14,227 bases of DNA, from the NCBI GenBank assembly GCA_031384695.1, contig JANNAV010000254.1:1-14227 (forward strand), in the 5' to 3' direction. Both the position numbers and the translations under genes were made by a program. Under the pieces are notes generated by a model that saw only the letters and a program-made list of their open reading frames with translations, ran no database searches and had not been told where the DNA came from. This DNA is from JANNAV01 sp031384695. Lineage in GTDB: Bacteria; Pseudomonadota; Alphaproteobacteria; Rhodobacterales; Rhodobacteraceae. This document shows, piece after piece, positions 12,309 to 14,227 of the stretch. The stretch's first letter is position 1. Each line of letters opens with the position of its first letter.

Positions 12309-13706
12309 TTAGCCGTCGTAGCGGGTAACGCCGCGGCGGCGCTCGTCGATTGGCTGGGTCAGGATGGCGGCGTGATGGGCGCGCTGATCGCAGTTGGCGC
12401 GGGGGCAGATGCGGCAGTTGATGCCGATGGGGGTCATGCGGGCGTCGTTCAGTTTCAGGGTTTCGGCGTAGCCGATATCGGGTGCGTGCTCTATTGCACA
12501 GCCCATGGCGACGGCGAGGCGGTTGTCTTGCGAATGGCGCGCCCAGGTGGGGCGGTCAACTGTGCGGGAAATAACGAAAAATTGGCTGCGGTCGGGCATT
12601 TCGACAAATTGCGGCACGATGCGGCCGGGGTTGCGGAATGAGGTGTGGACATCGAGGCGCGGGCAGGCGCCGCCGTATTCAGCCAGGTGAAAGCCGGTGG
12701 CGTTGAAGCGTTTGGTGACGTTGCCGCCTTTGTCGATGCGCAGAAAGAAGAACGGCACGCCTTGTGCGCCTTCGCGTTGCAGGGTGGTGGCGCGGTGGCA
12801 GGCCTGCTCGAAACTGACGCCAAAGCGAGTGGCGATATGATCGAAATCGTATTTGGTGGCGCGGGCTTGCGCGAGGAAGCTGTCATAGGGCATTAACACG
12901 GCGGCGGCGAAGTAATTGGCCAGTTCGACCCGCAGGCGGGCGGCACTGCGCGGGTCGGTGATGCCGGTGCGGGTGATCAGGCTATCCAGCAGGTGACGCT
13001 GTTCCAGGAGGCCCGCCATATGCACCAGCTGGAAGGTGCGATTGGTGTGATCGAGCGCCTCGGAGAGCAAAATCTCACGCTTTTTCTCGTCATATTCGCG
13101 TAGTGCACCCGGCAGGTCTTCGACACTACACAGGCGCACAGAAACGCCGTCGCGGTCGCGCAGGCGGGATTTCAGGGCGACGTAGATCTCGTCACGCTCG
13201 GGCGGGGTGCCTTGCCAGAAGGCGGCGGCTGCATCTTCGAGATCGCGGAAATGGTTGCGGTTGCGGCGAAACACGTTGTGGACGGCGGATTCGGGCGAGG
13301 TGGCAAGCTGGGGTGCTTCGCCTTCGGCGAGTGACAAAAGCTGGTCGGTGGTGGCCTGATAGGCGCGGTGCAGGGCCAGAAACGTGGCCACCAGATCGGG
13401 GGAGTGCACTTGCGCCGCGCGCAGTTGCGCAAGATCGGGGCGGGTTTCGGCGAACAGCGGGTCTTGCATCACCGCGCGCAGGTCGGCGAGTTTGGCGGTG
13501 CTGTCATCCTCGGCTATTTCGCGCCAATCGACGCCATACGCCTCGAACAAACGCAGAAGAACGGTGACGGAGACCGATCTTTCGTTGTTTTCGAGCAGAT
13601 TTACGTAAGAGGCTGAGATACCCAAGGCGCGTGCCATGGCCCCCTGGGTTTCGGCACGCTCCAGCCTGAGGCGGCGGAGATGGGGCCCGATGAAGGTTTT
13701 CTGCAT
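12309..13706 (-). CDS. ScfR-family (short-chain fatty acyl-CoA) XRE-type transcriptional regulator
   Basis: Cytosolic DNA-binding regulator of 465 residues. Order: Cro/XRE helix-turn-helix about 8-60 (RRLRLERAETQGAMARALG then ISASYVNLLENNERSVS); a middle ImmA/IrrE-like region about 165-285 with ELANYFAAAVLMP (261-273); and a C-terminal ScfR domain with Cys431, Cys434 and Cys439 in GINCRICPRANCDQRAHH. The peptidase-like HExxH is absent (the place reads LVHMAGLLEQRH), which fits ligand sensing rather than proteolysis. Family members such as PccR of Rhodobacter sphaeroides and RamB sense acyl-CoAs and control propionate or acetate carbon use. ATG 13706 is preferred: conserved MQKTFIGPHLRRLRLE starts there and AGGTG lies about 9 bases upstream; a GTG at 13718 overlaps that ribosome site. 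The divergent aminotransferase gene is a likely target, and autoregulation is likely (inference). Confidence 0.9.
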   Translation of the reverse strand: MQKTFIGPHLRRLRLERAETQGAMARALGISASYVNLLENNERSVSVTVLLRLFEAYGVDWREIAEDDSTAKLADLRAVMQDPLFAETRPDLAQLRAAQVHSPDLVATFLALHRAYQATTDQLLSLAEGEAPQLATSPESAVHNVFRRNRNHFRDLEDAAAAFWQGTPPERDEIYVALKSRLRDRDGVSVRLCSVEDLPGALREYDEKKREILLSEALDHTNRTFQLVHMAGLLEQRHLLDSLITRTGITDPRSAARLRVELANYFAAAVLMPYDSFLAQARATKYDFDHIATRFGVSFEQACHRATTLQREGAQGVPFFFLRIDKGGNVTKRFNATGFHLAEYGGACPRLDVHTSFRNPGRIVPQFVEMPDRSQFFVISRTVDRPTWARHSQDNRLAVAMGCAIEHAPDIGYAETLKLNDARMTPIGINCRICPRANCDQRAHHAAILTQPIDERRRGVTRYDG

Positions 13707-13762
13707 ACTGTCGCACACCTTTTGTGTTTTGTTATTATGACAATATTACAGTTTTGATATCT

Positions 13763-13782
13763 TGTAAATTCTCGCGTTTACA
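13763..13782. promoter_or_regulatory. Inverted repeat in the regulator/aminotransferase spacer
   Basis: TGTAAA (13763-13768) and TTTACA (13777-13782) are perfect inverted arms with 8 bases between, in an AT-rich stretch midway between the two divergent genes. It is a plausible operator for the ScfR-type regulator or another factor. Confidence 0.4.
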
Positions 13783-13808
13783 GCGCAACGCGCTTTCGCT
13801 TTGCGCAA
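13783..13808. promoter_or_regulatory. GCGCAA/TTGCGC inverted repeat, possible ScfR-type site
   Basis: GCGCAA (13783-13788) mirrors TTGCGC (13801-13806), and TTGCGCAA (13801-13808) is itself a palindrome, followed by GGTTTCAGCAA. The PccR site of R. sphaeroides is remembered as paired TTTGCAAA half-sites; TTTGCGCAA here is similar but not identical. Confidence 0.35.
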
Positions 13809-13853
13809 GGTTTCAGCAATGCGATGAGATCGCAGGCAGTATCGGAGGGCGTC

Positions 13854-14227
13854 ATGCGCACTGGCATCAACCATCTTTTCATTCCCGGACCGACCAACGT
13901 GCCCGAGGTGGTGCGTCAGGCGATGAATGTGCCAATGCAGGACATGCGGGCGCATGATTTCGGCGCGCTGACGCTGGGCCTGTTCAGCGATCTGAAAAAG
14001 GTTTTCAAGACCACCACCGGCACGGTATTTTTGCTGCCGGGGTCGGGGACGGGGGCCTGGGAAGCGGCGATCACCAACACGCTGAACCCCGGCGACCGGG
14101 TGCTGATGGCGCAGGCGGGGCAGTTTTCGGCGCTGTGGGTGGAGATGGCGCGGCGGCTGGGGCTTGATGTCGAACTGGTTGATCTGGAGTGGGGGGCGGG
14201 TTGCCCGGTAGCAGAGTTTGCCGCCCG
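13854..14227 (+). CDS. Serine-glyoxylate / aspartate-glyoxylate aminotransferase family, 3' end beyond window
   Basis: PLP enzyme of the class V alanine-glyoxylate/serine-glyoxylate group, which moves an amino group to glyoxylate to make glycine. The first 124 residues are visible and the frame is open to the window end. Family marks: HLFIPGPTNVPEVVRQAMNV (7-26) at the N-terminus, LFSDLKKVFKT (43-53) and the cofactor-phosphate loop LLPGSGTGAWEAA (60-72). The PLP lysine lies beyond the window. GGAGGG (13844-13849) is 4 bases before the ATG. Serine-glyoxylate aminotransferase (sgaA) and the aspartate-glyoxylate enzyme BhcA of the beta-hydroxyaspartate cycle cannot be told apart from this part; the divergent regulator is ScfR-type rather than the IclR-type BhcR, which slightly favours sgaA. 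Confidence 0.9.
   Translation, partial: MRTGINHLFIPGPTNVPEVVRQAMNVPMQDMRAHDFGALTLGLFSDLKKVFKTTTGTVFLLPGSGTGAWEAAITNTLNPGDRVLMAQAGQFSALWVEMARRLGLDVELVDLEWGAGCPVAEFAA

Noticed and set aside
11536..12312. 258-codon + strand frame opposite the sugar kinase
   Set aside because: Gly/Asp-rich shadow; the minus strand carries both PfkB signatures.
12997..13062. Active HExxH metallopeptidase site in the ScfR regulator
   Set aside because: The motif is not present; only the fold-related helices remain, so protease activity is not claimed.
13854..14227. Start of a beta-hydroxyaspartate cycle (bhc) cluster
   Set aside because: Only the N-terminus is visible, the neighbouring regulator is not IclR-type, and no bhcB/C/D gene is in the window; left as an alternative.
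1..14227. CRISPR array, tRNA, rRNA or prophage
   Set aside because: No regularly spaced repeats, no tRNA-like cloverleaf and no phage structural genes were seen.

Overview
The window looks like a chromosomal segment of an alphaproteobacterium of the Rhodobacterales (Roseobacter/Rhodobacter group). This is inferred from high G+C, strong GC-rich third positions, an RNase E with a long insert in its S1 domain and an RGWWSLGR tail, an ScfR-type regulator and the gene styles in general. No rRNA or tRNA gene and no CRISPR array was seen. The genus is inference.

Layout: (1) Bases 1 to about 880 hold the 3' part of an IS630-family element. Its transposase reads as two frames joined at a run of seven A, and it carries a short in-frame palindromic insertion. 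(2) purQ follows (purine synthesis). (3) dctB-dctD form a two-component pair of the C4-dicarboxylate type; the regulator has lost the sigma-54 contact loop (GAFTGA). (4) A 422-base gene-free stretch with several hairpins leads into rne (RNase E), which ends in a good terminator-like stem-loop. (5) ccdA, a membrane alpha/beta-hydrolase-like gene and a cytochrome P450 lie on the + strand; the last two overlap by ATGA. (6) On the minus strand, an ScfR-family regulator is followed by a ribokinase-like sugar kinase. (7) Divergent from the regulator starts a serine-glyoxylate/aspartate-glyoxylate aminotransferase family gene, cut by the window edge. The shared 147-base spacer has several inverted repeats.

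Functionally this is mostly core and central metabolism (purines, dicarboxylate sensing, RNA turnover, cytochrome c maturation, sugar phosphorylation, glyoxylate/amino acid exchange) plus one less-characterised pair (hydrolase-P450). No wholly new defence or mobile system is evident. The best leads are the palindromic peptide-coding insertion in the transposase, the possible frameshift expression of that transposase, the DctD without GAFTGA, the rne leader whose ribosome site may be folded away, the hydrolase-P450 pair, and the ScfR/aminotransferase control region. All calls come from reading the sequence; no search was run.
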